Position numbers and translations under genes: made by a program | Shown: positions 1 through 11,624 of the stretch, in pieces | Layout: each line of letters starts with the position of its first letter | Numbering within the stretch: the stretch's first letter is position 1 | Origin: Oenanthe sinensis | Lineage: Eukaryota; Streptophyta; Magnoliopsida; Apiales; Apiaceae | DNA: 64,000 nt | Assembly (NCBI GenBank): GCA_028671895.1 | Contig: JAPMAC010000207.1 | Span: forward strand, 5,146,001-5,210,000 | Direction: 5' to 3' | Notes under the pieces: model-generated | Told to the model about the DNA's origin: nothing | Databases searched by the model: none | What the model saw: only the letters and a program-made list of their open reading frames with translations

Positions 1-221
1 ATCATCCTTCAATCTTCAAGTACATTACATGGAATAATTGAATACAACCTATACTAATGTACTTACATAAGAAAACTCGAGTTACATTCGAGGTTAAACA
101 ATTACAAGAATAAAGAAAACGACATGCAAGTCGTATTTATAAAACCAAAACCAAAAACCATTAATCTAGGGGTCCAAAGGCCATAACCAGCACCATGCTC
201 AAGTACACAACAAAAATAATG

Positions 222-357
222 CGGGGGTCCGGGGGCGGCAGCCCCTGGGTGGGGGTCCGGGGGCGGCAACCCCCGGGCGGGGTCCGGGGCGGCAGCCCCA
301 GGCGGGGTCCGGGGGCGGTAGCCCCGGGCGGGGTCCGGGGGCGGCAGCCCCAGGCTG
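222..357. repeat. GC-rich minisatellite, about five units
   Basis: About five imperfect head-to-tail units of roughly 26-27 bp, each built on ggggtccgggggcggcagcc with small variations. Each unit contains complementary GGGGC / GCCCC blocks and could fold. The block is a sharp GC island in otherwise AT-rich DNA and lies in the untranslated leader of element E. Confidence 0.85.
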
Positions 358-683
358 AGGTCGAAATCAGAATTTTTTTTTATTTTCGAAGACCAGTCCT
401 ATTCAGAAATCATCAATTTCTGAACTACAGATCATATCTATTGGCCTTTTTCCCCACTGTAACTTATACAGTTTCAGAAGCATGTATCATATACATACTT
501 ATCATATCCCAATTAACAGATCATGTCCAACATAATATGTCCACCAGTTTGTCTCACTATACAAACTGACCCTCATGCATAATATACAAATCGCAATAAG
601 GCATATAAATCAGTCATGACAAATCATTAAAATGCTAGTATCATCATCTATATACTCATCATATGAATAACAATTCGAATATA

Positions 684-740
684 CATGGCAGTAGCATGGC
701 AGTAGCAAAGCAGTAACATGGCAGTGTCATGGCAGTCACC
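684..740. repeat. Short tandem repeat catggcagtag
   Basis: Five degenerate copies of an 11-13 bp unit close to catggcagtag, in the leader of element E about 65 bp from the primer-binding site. Confidence 0.7.
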
Positions 741-803
741 AAAACAGGCATATTTGCATCATATACAGTTACCACGTAACCAAATAAGTCCCTTATACAC
801 GTA

Positions 804-815
804 GCTTTGATACCA
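804..815 (-). other. Primer-binding site of element E (initiator tRNA-Met type)
   Basis: On the minus strand the bases read tggtatcaaagc, one base after the LTR end at 817. This is close to the usual plant copia PBS complementary to the 3' end of initiator tRNA-Met. It fixes the element's orientation: LTR at higher coordinates, internal region towards position 1. Confidence 0.75.
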
Positions 816-816
816 T

Positions 817-2374
817 TGTTGGGTTCCGAGGCATAAAACGCAGCGGATTAAACGTAAATATAACGAAAAATTTTGGAACCCTAACGCAGGATCATGTATA
901 ATCATGGACTGATTATGGTCAAACGGAATCATACCTTTGTTTGGTCTTGACTTTCACGAACTCAACAGAGATCCTAGCTTTCACGACTTGTATCTTCCTA
1001 TCGAAAACACCTCTATGGTATCCACACGAGCACCTTCAAGAACGTCTCACGATCTTGATTACGGAATGGATGTACTAGCCTCCTTTGATGATTTCGAATT
1101 TGTCTCTGCCATTTCTATGTGGCTGCTCTTCTAGGGTTTTCTTATAAAAAAACGTTAACCCTTATTAACCCTACATTATCTATTTATAATGGTTGGTTAA
1201 TAGGCCCATAATAGCAACCCATAACAGCAAAGCCTAACCCATGTAGGTTTAGGATTAAATAATAAAACCGAATTTTATTATTTAATTAATAACTAAGTCA
1301 CACTTAATTATTAATGGCAGAATTCAAATTCAAATTTATATTATTTCAATTAATTAAGTCTCACTTAATTAATATAATAAAATTCAAATAATCATCAATT
1401 AATTTAAATCTATAATTTAAATTAATTATTCATTTAAGTACTCTATGTGTGTGACCCTATAGGCTATTATTTAATTAGCAATAATTTTATTCTCCAATAA
1501 AATTATAAACAATGAGCGGTATCTAGTAATACATCATTGCTACCCAATTAAATAATAATTAAATCGTGATTCGATAAAACATTTCGTGATTAATGTTTCC
1601 GTGTAATATAATCCATTTAACCATATATATTATAGATTAAACTCGAGGCATGTATTTAGTCATCCTCTTCAACATTTAATCCGGGTTTACTTGATCCATG
1701 AGTAGACTATGAAAATAAATCATTATTTGAGCACGGCCATGCATTTTATAGTCTCACTCAATCAAGAGGCCAATAATATCTCTCCTAATTATAGGAGGGT
1801 TAAATCCTTTATCTATCATTCATATTTCTCATACGACTCATGATATACCCGATGTCCACTTTTATCATTACCCGGTCAAAGGTAACTTTTAATGTAGTCA
1901 AAGTATATTAATCCTCGTATAGAAATATAATGATCTCAAGTCAGAGGATCATTACACCATTATCACTGTGAGTCTTTCTTATGACTTTATTAAACATGAA
2001 GAATCTCACTGTGGGTCTGTCCAGTACCATGTACTCCTGCATGTACCTATGTGTTGACTTTAGTATCCCCATACTTATAACTAGTGAGATGTGGTTATCT
2101 GTCAAACAACATACTAGTCTATTTATGTATTATTATTGTCCTATAATAATAATACTCGACTAGGGACATTTAAGAATATGATATATTATATAATCTCAAG
2201 TTCAAGTCATGTACTAAACTATACAATGTGTATCATGATTCTAAGGACATTTATTATGCTAACAAATATATCGCAGTAATTAAAGTCATAATAAATACGT
2301 TTATTGAATAATCAATTGACATAAAGGTTTATCAAAATAAACATTGTATTGCCTCTAGGACACCTACACCAACA
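817..2374 (-). mobile_element. LTR of element E (copy E1), 5' LTR, about 1.56 kb
   Basis: The plus strand starts tgttgggttccg and ends cctacaccaaca, so on the minus strand the LTR runs TGTTGG to CCCAACA with canonical TG/CA ends. It is the reverse-complement counterpart of the solo LTR at 62032-63582 and of the fragment at 38830-39262. The adjacent PBS at 804-815 identifies it as a 5' LTR. It interrupts a family F LTR (2375-2653). The length and PBS fit a long-LTR copia lineage, but no coding region is available to confirm this. The 60-residue open frame at 1981-2163 recurs antisense in the other copies and is probably not a gene. Confidence 0.85.
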
Positions 2375-2653
2375 TTAATTTGCACATCAATTGATGATCT
2401 ATATCAATCGACTCTAGCATCAATTGATGAATAAAATATCAATTGATTTATACCTTATTGATTGAAACAGACTTAGTACACCTATGCTACTATCCAAATT
2501 ATCAGTTGATTCAGATAAACATTTCAACTGATAAATGGTTTCCTGATCAATTGATATTTATAACTTTCATGTCAATTGATCAGTTACATCAAATAAAATT
2601 TCTATGATTCTAAGATTAATGTTATCATAAAATTACATGTAGATTCCTAACAC
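2375..2653 (-). mobile_element. LTR fragment, family F
   Basis: On the minus strand it begins TGTTAGGAATC at 2653 and runs leftwards until it is cut by element E at 2374. The sequence is clearly related to 52611-52883, the same end of the solo LTR nested in element C. It carries repeated atcaattgat-type motifs (about 2388-2590). Confidence 0.8.
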
Positions 2654-4598
2654 CTGCAATAATGTAAACCAACACAGAGAAAACAATCAAAAAAAAATTA
2701 ACCACTCCCAAACTCGGCTTATATGTCAAACTTTGAAGAACAACCGATTTAGGTATTAAGGAAAGTATATGAATAGTTGAAAAAGAAACTTACAAATTTT
2801 CAGAAATGGAAGAACAGCCGTCGCTTAGGGTATATTGAAAAGGGGAGAGTTTCTGTGTTTGATTGGAGAGATAAGAGAATAGATTAAAATAAAATTAGAA
2901 GTGAACATATACTCTATTTAATATGCAGGGGTATTTTAGTCTTACTAATAAAAAGCCTTGGAAGAATAAATATACTTCCCTCGCAAAATCACTTCCCTAA
3001 CATGTACAAGTACAGTCAAACAATTGTCTATGATGTGACGTCTAACAAAAAAAAATTCTTGAACAACTTCACATTAGACTTCAAACATTCTAAAAAAGGC
3101 AATTTGTACCTCTTAGATGTAAGCAAAGCTTTACTCTATTGGTTACTTTTCATGCAAACTTATGGTGCTGACATTCAAATTTCCAACCTAATCAAAGCTA
3201 TATGTCTTAATTTTCTTTAATCATGTGGAGTTATAGGACTGAAAAAAATAAAGAGATTTACAGTAAGTAACATATAAACTTAAACAACATCAATCATACT
3301 ACAAACACAGTTTCCACTTTCCATCAAGCTCTCTACTTTTCCGGGCCATGGTTTTATTATTTCAAATGAAATCCTAACATTATAAATTATCATCTTAATA
3401 TAGGTACATCATCTAGTCATGTTCCTGCTCAGCCTGAGGTGAAGATAAAAATTGCTACTATGGGTTCTGCTAGGCCTCAGTTAATTTAACCTAAGGCCAA
3501 GACATAAGTGACTGCTCCGAGATCTGTGCAGCTTGAGTCCAAAACATAAGCCTCTGCCTTTTGTTATGCTTTTACAGCAGTCGTTGATCTTGAGGCACTG
3601 GCTGATACAAAGGCATAAAAGCTAGAGTTTGCTGTCCAGGAACATTATATGGGGGAATGCTAGATTCTGTATCTGGCATTTTTGTGCTTTAGAATTTTTT
3701 GCCCCAAGTCATCTCTTGGAATTACATCTTCTAGAAAATCAAAGACATTTGTATTATAAATTGTTACAGCAATGTATTTATTTTCAACTGTTCTTCTTGC
3801 ATCCTTTTTTGAGTCGATCCAAACCAGTGAAGTAATAACATCTCATCAGCTTTAGAAAGTTCAGTTGCACTCTCCTCTACAACTATTCTGGCATATCCAT
3901 CTAATTTCATTATCATTTTAATCGGAGCTAGTTGGAGGCTATGGTTCTTGAATCCTTCTAGTTTCATTTCTTGCATTTAGTTAACCCAAAATAGCCTAAA
4001 TCGTTCTCGTACATGGTCGAGATGCTGATCTTGAGCAGCGTTAGGTATGAATTGATGATGAGTTGTGGATACTAGAAGATGATTAGGCAGTATGGTAAAA
4101 GACATTAGCATACAAATGTTGATGCCCTAAACCAAGATCTTTAGGGTAAATGTAACCCTACATTAGTTGTTGGATCATTGTAGAAGTAACTTCTATATCT
4201 TATGAAATCTAAACACCCCACATGAAGCACTTAGAGAATTGGATTTCAGTGATGAAACCGTTTTTTGTTTGGAAATGTAGTATTCATTAGTAGCTTCGGA
4301 CTTTCTAGTCAAACCTTCACACAATAAACAGTTTTATAGCTGTTAAAGTTTTGAACTTATCGTTCCTACTTAGATAAATTTTTATAGTTGTAATGGTAAA
4401 ATCATGTACATTAAAAAAGGATTTAAATCTTCTACCACAACCATAGAGTCTATGTGATTCACTCTCTGGTGGTTTATCGATGCTAGTTCTTGTGTGCTAT
4501 GTGATGTTTGTGTGGGGCTCCTGGTTGCCTCCTCAGTGTGCACTAACCCTAACATTCTTTCGGCATCTTGATTTGATGTAGATGTCTGGATGTGATTG
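2654..4598. other. Low-information intergenic DNA
   Basis: No gene could be supported. Open frames of 60-72 codons (such as 3002-3220 and 3629-3835) have no recognisable domain and are probably chance. The 3340-4140 part has a composition suggestive of decayed retroelement coding sequence, but no family motif was clear enough to assign. Confidence 0.5.
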
Positions 4599-5200
4599 TG
4601 TGACGACTCGGAATTTTTTTAGAAAGTTATTTTTATTGTTTAAATATTTTATTGGTTTTTCTCAAAAGAGAATGAATATTTTTATTATTATTTTAGAAAT
4701 TATCTCCGGTTCAATGGGGCTGAGTTCAGTTTTTAATTTTTTAAATATTATTTTACTAATCAGGTGAGTATCTCGAGTCGGTATTTTTTTAGGGTGAAAA
4801 TTTTATTTTATTTTTGAATTATGAAATTATTCAATAAAAATTTTATTTTTAAAATTACTAAATAATTTGGAAATTTTTCTATAATTATATTTTACTTATA
4901 AAATTTCCATTTTATCAAAAATATTATTTAAAATTGTTTTGTAATTTTAGAAACCCATTTAGTATTTTATAGGTGACAAATCTTATTTGAGTAAATTATT
5001 TGAATATTCGAAATTTATTTTTTTATATTTTTGAAAATTCAAAATATTTATATATTTTGAAAAAAAATATTATTTTTAATTCGTTGTAAAAATAATAAAA
5101 TTTATATTTTACTCTAAAATATTTTTATAGAATTTTTGAATTGTTGTGCAATATGATAGAATCCATCCAGGTGATCACCATAGAGTTCTTTTAATTTCTC
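4599..5200 (+). repeat. Possible Ty3/gypsy LTR 5' portion, truncated
   Basis: It starts tgtgacgactcggaattttt, which resembles LTR starts of plant gypsy chromovirus elements, and continues as very AT-rich sequence. A CA end and a target-site duplication are not visible, and the right side meets the additional ORF of element A. The assignment rests on the start motif alone. Confidence 0.3.
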
Positions 5201-5224
5201 TTTAGATAAGAACCCATCAGTAAA

Positions 5225-7206
5225 TTACTCTGAATCCCTGTCATGTTGCACATGTTTCAGCCATTGTGACATAAAGTGAGAGCTAGGATCACCACTTGTG
5301 GTAGTGAGTCCTTCAGTGTCTATTTCCTCATCCAAATGTTCAGATGAGTCATCAGTAGACCCTGGATGGATAGGTGAATTCCTCCTAGAGGACAGTCTTT
5401 GAATGACTAGAGAGTGTCCAGGGGATGCCTTTTGTATGGTGTGGAGGTCCCCTAGGTTTCCCAATGTCTGTGAAGACATAGTATCCAATGGCTCATTAAT
5501 GAGACCAATTGATGATGTTACTTTAGCCCCCACAGAGTCTGAAATAAAACTGCTGGAACCTCTATGGTTTTGATGGTGTCATCAGGATATACCCCACCAT
5601 GTATTCCCTCACCATCTTAATGTGTGTCCTGGGTGGTGAGCAAGGTGTCTTGCACCAAGTCACTTGAAATTGGCTCACCAAGAGGAGCAGATTCCTGGTG
5701 ATCAAAAGCCTCTTATGCATGGTTGTGGACAATTGGTTGAGAGGAAATTTGAGGAGTGAGAGATATTTTGAGTAGAAATAAGTGTTGGCAACTCCTCTTG
5801 AGAAAATGGGGAAGTTTCAATAGAGATTCTTATGCGCTCATGTGTCTCTTTTTATACTTCACTTCTAACATCAATAAGAGTGGGATCCTGTTATGTTGCA
5901 GCCTCTGTGCAAAGTGGAGTGAGTTGGCTCCAAATTTCAATAGATACATTCTATTGAGAGAATGCATCTAGTAACAAGTTTAGTCCCTTTGATACCTCTA
6001 CACCCTGTTGGAAGGATGTATAGCAGCTTTGTCCGGTCTCTTTGTTTTTCTTTCTCCTCTTTAGAGTTGCCACAAGTGACTCATGTTCTTCAGATTCTTC
6101 TACCACTACTTCTAATTTCTTCTTAGCAGCTCATTTCTTCCTTTTCTTCTTTTCAACTACACCCTGTTGAGAGGATGTAGACGTTGGTTTACTAACATCT
6201 AGAGGATTTGAAGAAAGGTTTGTAGTTGGGTTAAGAGTTCCTAGGTTAGGTGTATTAGGTTCTCCTGCATCCTTGGGACCCTCTACTACTTCAAGAAAAC
6301 CATATATAAACTGCACAAGTGGATACCATTCAAATATACTCCTCATATGAGGTGTGATTTGAAGAGGTACATTCACTGTGGTTCTCTTGTCCAATATAGC
6401 AAAAATAATTTTTGACATGGACTTAGAATAGCCAGTTCTATTTTTGTTCATTCCTGGAAGTTCAATCAAACTAGCATTTTTGAAGTTTAAAATTGATTGA
6501 ATAAAGCGATGAAAGAAAATCTTATTACCTCTCTTAGGGATCCTGGTTATGAGCTCTGAAAGGATAAGTTTTCCTATATTTAGGGATGAAAGAAAATCTT
6601 ATTACCTCTCTTAGGGATCCTGGTTATGAGCTCCGAAAGGATAAGCTTTCCTATATTTAACTTCAGGTTATATGCCAAAGAGTAGGCCAGGTTCAATCAA
6701 ATGGCATTGATTTAATCAAAGTCAATCTTCCTGCAGGTGAAGAATCTTAATAGAGTGTCAAATAGAAATGACCACTCCTTTAGAACATATTTCTTGGTCT
6801 TTTCAAGCTTGATCTCATCAGAGTATCTGATAAACTCCATGAAGTCCTCCAGTTCAGCCTCTGTTGGCACCATGTCATGCTTTTCAGTTGGGAGAGACAA
6901 ACTTAAATTTACATCATTTTCATTAAAAATTAAGTCAACCCCTTGAATCTTGTAGGTGACTTGAATCATGGAGCTCCCATCTGACAATGCAATCTCATCC
7001 CAGTTTGTTGTGTTCCAGAACTGCTCTTGAATGTCTAGATACAGTGTTGGGTTTGCCAACAAGGCTTCCTTCAAGTATGAGTCAATGAGAAATCTGGTGA
7101 AGCACTTGTACTATGGCTTAAGATCAACATCTATACCAATGGCGAGGAAATTGGTTTCAAGGATTACATACATTTCAGTTGCAGGGTTGAAGCTCGAAGA
7201 TGCCAT
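5225..7206 (-). pseudogene. Additional ORF downstream of pol, copia element A (decayed)
   Basis: This lies downstream of the RNase H of element A on the same strand. Reading starts at an ATG at 7206 and goes through several frames with stops. The N-terminal part has the features shared with elements B and C: a TNFL motif near residue 18, KEWSFLFD (about 6756-6780), and an RF-x4-LN segment (about 6490-6520). The C-terminal part turns basic (lysine-rich near 6131-6160), then acidic and Ser/Thr-rich to 5225. A 77-bp tandem duplication (6508-6661) breaks the frame. The molecular role is unknown. Comparable extra ORFs in plant copia elements have been called env-like, but no transmembrane segment or signal peptide stands out here. 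Confidence 0.65.
6508..6661. repeat. 77-bp tandem duplication inside the additional ORF of A
   Basis: Two adjacent copies start at 6508 and 6585, both beginning gatgaaagaaaatcttatta. They differ at two visible positions (ctctgaaa/ctccgaaa and aagtttt/aagcttt). Because 77 is not a multiple of three, the duplication shifts the frame. Confidence 0.9.
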
Positions 7207-7395
7207 TGAATAGTGTGTAGAAAGGAGAAGTGAAGAAACGAAAAAGTTTAGTGAGATTGAGAGAGAATTCGAATGAGACCGTAGAGAGAAAGAGTTTCTT
7301 TGAGTTTGTGATTAAGCGTAGAAATAAAATGTTAGATCTACTTTGCTAGTTATATGATTTAGACAACTCGACTAGAATTGTAATCGATTGTGAAT

Positions 7396-7540
7396 GATCG
7401 AGAACTCAGAAAATGAATAAAGTTACTTTAGTGGAGAAGTGTCAGAATTTTGATCGAGAACTCAAACACTTACATGATTCGAGAACTCACAAAAGTGAAC
7501 TATTCAAGAACTCATAAACTGTACATAGTCGAGAAGTCAG
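7396..7540 (+). repeat. Motif array atcgagaactca in the pol-ORF spacer of A
   Basis: Five copies of a 12-13 bp motif near atcgagaactca occur in one orientation at about 7396, 7453, 7477, 7502 and 7527, spaced 24-57 bp apart. The array sits in the spacer (7207-7946) between the RNase H end and the additional ORF. The rest of the spacer is AT-rich with no gene. The position corresponds to motif arrays in elements B and C. Confidence 0.8.
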
Positions 7541-7946
7541 AAAAAAAAGATGATAAATAATCACAAACTACAGTTTTGAAATATTACTTTATTTTTACTT
7601 GGAGAGTAAAATAATTAAAATTTATCAAACACATTTTTCAGATTAAATTTAAGTGAAATTAATTTAATCTGTGGATAAAATGCATTTGTTAGATATTCCT
7701 GCATAATTGAATATCACATTTGTTATTTAAAGATTCACAAGTATAATAATTCTTTTCAGGTTTCCTTAGAACATTAAAATGGTTCCATGCTATATTTTGA
7801 TTTTTAATTTTCAAAAACAATGTACAACAATATGACTGATATATTTATAAATATACATTAGTTTACTTCACTTAGATAAATCATTGAGAATTCATGTATG
7901 TGAAGTAATTGTTGTAATAGTTAGGTAGATATATTTATTTTGCCAC

Positions 7947-9677
7947 TTAGATAGAAGAATTTAGCATTCCAATCTCACTAACCAACCTGTTGAAGGTGGT
8001 TTCATCAAGTGGTTTAGTAAATATATCAGCCAACTGTTTTTGTGTAGGAACATATAATAATTCAATAACACCATTTTTTGCATGTTTCCTTATGAAATGG
8101 TACCTTATATCAATGTGCTTTGTCTTTGAAAGATTCACTGGATTTGCAACAGTAGATATGACACTAGTGTTGTCACACATGATAGGAATCCTTTCCAAAA
8201 CTAGTTCATAGTCCCTTAACTGATTTCTTATCCAAAGCACTTGAGCACATAAACTCCCAGCAGCTATATATTCAGCCTCAGCTGTGGAAGTTGAAATTGA
8301 TTGTTGCTTTTTGCTATACAATGACACTAATCTCTGTCTAAAGAATTAACATCTTCTAGAGGTGCTCTTTCTATCAATTCCGCATCCAGCAAAATCAGCA
8401 TCAGAATATCCAACTAGGTTGAATCCTGTTTCTTTTGGGTACCACAATCCCATCTGTGTTGTTCCTTTGAGATATCTCAGAATCCTTTTGACAATAATGA
8501 GATGAGATTCTTTTGGATTGGCCTAAAACCTTGCACACAAACATGTAGAGAACATGTTATCTGGCATATTAGCTGGTAAGTAAAGTAGAGATCCAATCAT
8601 TCCTCTATAGGTTTTCATGTCTATACTTTTTCCTTTCTTATCCTCATCAAGCTTGATAGCTATAGACATTGGTGTTTTGGCTGGTGAGCAATCTTGCTTA
8701 TCAAACCTCTTCAGCAAGTCATTGATGTACTTGGTTTGACATATGAAGATCTCATCTGTTCTTTGTTAATTTTAAGTCCTAGAAAATACTTGAGCTCTCC
8801 CATCATGCTCATTTCATATTCCTTTTGCATGAGCTTTGAGAATCTTTGACACAACTTTTCGTTTGAAGAGCAAAAAATGATATCATCCACATAAATTTGA
8901 ACTAGAATGATGTCATCACTATACTTCTTATAAAAGAGAGTTTTGTCAATTATTCCTCTAGTGAATTGATTTTTTAATAGAAATTTTGACAGAGTGTCAT
9001 ACCATGCTCTAGGAGCTTGTTTGTGTCCATATAATGCTTTGAGGAGTCTGTAAATAAAATCAGGAAATTTTGAGTCTTCAAAGCCAGGTGGTTGCTACAC
9101 ATAAACTTCTTCCTCCAATTTACCATTTAGAAATGCACTCTTGACATCCATTTGATAGACTTTAAAATTTGAGTGAGCTGCAAAGGCTAGAAAGATTATT
9201 ATTGCCTCTAGTCTTGTAACAGGAGCAAAAGTCTCATCATAGTCAATACTTCTTCTTGTGAATATCCTTTTGCAACCAAACTTGCCTTATTTCTTATGAC
9301 GATACCATGTTCATCCATTTTGTTTCTATAAACACATTTAGTGCCAATAATTGATCTGTCTTTTGGAGGTGGCACTAATTCCCAAACATTGTTTCTCTCA
9401 AATTGATTTAGCTTTTCCTGCATGACAACAATCTAGTCTGGATCCAACAATGCTTCTTCAATCTTTTTAGGTTCATTTTGAGAAAGAAAGCAAGCATACA
9501 GACATTTATTTATGGTTACCCTTCTTGTTCTCACACCTTCAATAGGATTTCCTATAATTTGGTTTGTAGTGTGAGCTCTATTCCATTTTCTTTCATGAGC
9601 CACACCTCTTACATTTCAACTTGTTTCTTCCTGATTTAGGTTGTTTGCGTTTGTTATTGATCCTTGAGAAGCTCCCT
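7947..9677 (-). pseudogene. Copia element A pol fragment: RT and RNase H
   Basis: The minus strand shows copia reverse transcriptase and RNase H in the usual order. The RT start has SIIGTK and VAKGYSQEE (about 9245-9360). The catalytic YVDD lies near 8881-8896, the TYRGMIGSLLYL segment near 8560-8615, and the RNase H SDADFAG and AEAEYIAAG motifs near 8260-8420. KHIDIRYHF and ADIFTKPLD follow near 8000-8110. Stops and frameshifts are scattered, worst at 8760-9200. The last readable frame ends at 7947. Upstream gag, protease and integrase are missing because the copy is cut at 9678 by an LTR terminus. Confidence 0.88.
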
Positions 9678-10542
9678 GTTGGGTCTTGAAAGTATCATAG
9701 AATGGGGATTGAATGCGATACTCACAACAATTTAAAATTCTTTTCAGAATTTGTGGAATTAAATTATTGCTTTTGCTGAGGGTTCGAGTCCTTGTAGTGT
9801 TTAGGAGGCCGACTTACTAGTTTTCTATTTTCATAAATAAACATTTAAGATCTAGAAAATTAGCAAGTAAGTAAACAAGATTCAAGTTAAATACGTATAT
9901 TAAACTTGAAAGGGGTGTTACAATATTCCGTAGAATATTCCTTAATTCCTAGAACGAATTTGACATGAATTGTTTTACTTAAGGAATTAAATTCAAATCA
10001 GCACAGAAAGTCTGTGAATAAGACAATCAAACAAATTACTGAATATAAATGGTTTTTTCAACTAGAAGTTATGAAGCTGTAAAGCATAATGTAACGTAAC
10101 ATGTAATAGTGGTATCGATAAATCAACTAAGAAACAAATACAGTTAAATAATACTAATATGCAGCACAGAAATCGAGAAGGGCATGTGAACATGAATCAT
10201 ACATACATCATTACAGAGCATTCAATATGAAAGGCTTACTCAACGTCAGCGATAGAAGTTCATTAATATGTTCAAGCCTCAGCAATAAATAAGGGTTCAT
10301 AAGATTTCATATTAAAGACAGTGTAATGATTTGAGTAAATTTCAAAGGGTTTCAGTGATCAGAAGCAATGCAAAGTCAAAGATTAATCAACTGAAACAGA
10401 ACAGAAGTCAAGGGAATTCAATTCAGTGTTAGTCATTTGTGAACCAGACCAGTGCACTAAGCTTCAGCACAATAAGAAGGGAATTACTTTGATTTATCAG
10501 AAGAAAATCAGTTGATCAAGCTAGAAGAGTGAAAACCAACTG
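9678..10542 (-). mobile_element. Copia LTR terminus, minus strand
   Basis: The plus strand begins tgttgggtcttg and then has a gggg-attgaat block. On the minus strand this is a typical copia LTR 3' end with attcaatcccc shortly before CCCAACA. It resembles the LTR end of element B at 11290-11333, including a shared tctatgat. It interrupts element A. The other end is unclear because the tandem duplication starts at 10543, so the LTR may extend to about 10950. A target-site duplication was not found. Confidence 0.5.
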
Positions 10543-10624
10543 GTAAATACTTTAAGAATCTCAAGAAATTGTTTAAGGCAAGTATTACTACATTTGGTAG
10601 CTCTTATACTCTTAAGACAATGTA

Positions 10625-10925
10625 GTAGGCGCAACAAAGAACCTAAGGCGTAACAAAATGTTAACTTGGCGCAAAGAAATATTCCTCAAGTTTTCTAAGT
10701 TATTTGTGGTGCCTATACAAGGGAACAAGAATATAGGCACAACAAACTAACTCCTTGTCCTTGGCACAACAAAAGGATATAGGCGCAATGAAACTAGTGG
10801 ATGATTTTTCTAAGTGATTCATGGCACCTATACACTGGAATAAGAGTAGAGGCACAACAAAAAGGGATGCTTAGGCGCAACAAAATTCTATGGGTGCAAC
10901 AAACACCTTTTGTGGCGCCTATACT
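10625..10925 (+). repeat. Motif cluster ggcgcaacaaa next to the 5' LTR of B1
   Basis: About ten variants of taggcgcaacaaa (including ggcacaacaa and gggtgcaacaaa) occur, plus inverted forms such as tttgtggcgcctatac near 10908-10923. The same motif forms the hairpin arms in the pol-ORF spacer at 16794-17069. By analogy with the element C LTR this is probably U3 enhancer-like sequence, but the LTR boundary here is uncertain. Confidence 0.75.
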
Positions 10926-10963
10926 CCATTAACACTCTTGCAGGTCAACAAAGGACTTAGCAT

Positions 10964-11333
10964 TGTTGGAAAATCAATTCAATTGATTTTTAAAAAGTTT
11001 ACAGAATATATATGGGTGAAATCAATATAGACAGGAATTGATTCATCTTTTACATTCAAGACAAATACACGGGAAGCTCAATTAAAGCCATACATTAAAT
11101 ATACCCAACTGTATTTTTGTTATAATATTATTTGAACCCATTGAAGCTAATCTCTTGTTTAGAAGTGTATCACCTCAGGGATTTAATAATATATCTTTAT
11201 TTCCCCAAATCGTTGTGTCTCAATAACTACCATTTTTATATCTCAAGAACACACACACTTAATCCGTAATTAAACGAAAATCTACCAACATCATATTCAA
11301 CCACTCCCCTCTATGATGATTTAGGACCTAACA
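10964..11333 (+). mobile_element. 3' portion of the 5' LTR of copia element B1
   Basis: It ends gacctaaca at 11333, two bases before a primer-binding site, with a attcaacca-ctcccct block shortly before the end as in other copia LTRs here. A tgttgg at 10964 could be the LTR start (370 bp), but the upstream motif cluster may also belong to the LTR, making it longer. No 3' LTR partner was found after the additional ORF. Confidence 0.6.
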
Positions 11334-11335
11334 AT

Positions 11336-11347
11336 TGGTATTAGAGT
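11336..11347 (+). other. Primer-binding site, element B1
   Basis: tggtattagagt lies two bases after the LTR end and matches the common copia PBS complementary to initiator tRNA-Met with a few mismatches. It sits 277 bp ahead of the gag ATG at 11625. Confidence 0.8.
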
Positions 11348-11624
11348 TTGTTGATTGAAGTTACAAATCAAGATCCAAAAATAGTTTTACAAAAAATAGT
11401 GTATTTTTAGATCTAGAAAAATTCATATTGAAATTTCCTTATTTTTAAAGAAAATAAAATAAGAATTTTTTAAAGATTTTAAATCCACTATTTTTTAAAA
11501 AGCTTTCAATCATCAAGAATTCGAATTAAAATTTTATTTCTTGAAATTTTATTTATTTTTATTCGAATTGATTTTAATTTTTAAGAAATTAATTATTTCT
11601 TGAGATTTAAAATTCTTCATAACC

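Larger units (their letters stand above)
1..803 (-). mobile_element. Internal leader of an LTR retrotransposon (family E), partial
   Basis: On the minus strand this stretch follows the LTR at 817-2374 and its primer-binding site, so it is the untranslated start of the internal region of an element that runs off the left edge of the window. No gag or pol homology is visible. It holds a GC-rich minisatellite (222-357) and a short tandem repeat (684-740). The open frame at 195-569 on the plus strand is only a translation of the GC-rich repeat. Whether the element is autonomous cannot be judged from here. Confidence 0.6.

Noticed and set aside
195..569. 124-codon Gly/Pro/Arg-rich open frame
   Set aside because: It is a translation of the GC-rich minisatellite in the retrotransposon leader; there is no domain and composition follows the repeat.
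804..815. tRNA gene remnant
   Set aside because: Only about 12 bases match the tRNA 3' end, and the position next to an LTR identifies a primer-binding site.
1981..2163. 60-codon frame present in all three E LTR copies (also 39044-39226 and 62245-62427)
   Set aside because: It is antisense to the LTR. Its conservation is explained by the similarity of the LTR copies, and no start context or domain supports a gene.
9673..9677. ctccc as a target duplication for the LTR terminus at 9678
   Set aside because: No matching ctccc could be placed beside a credible other end.
10964..11333. Complete 370-bp LTR from tgttgg to taaca
   Set aside because: Other copia LTRs here are longer and include their motif cluster; the start at 10964 is not confirmed by a second LTR, so only the 3' end is claimed.
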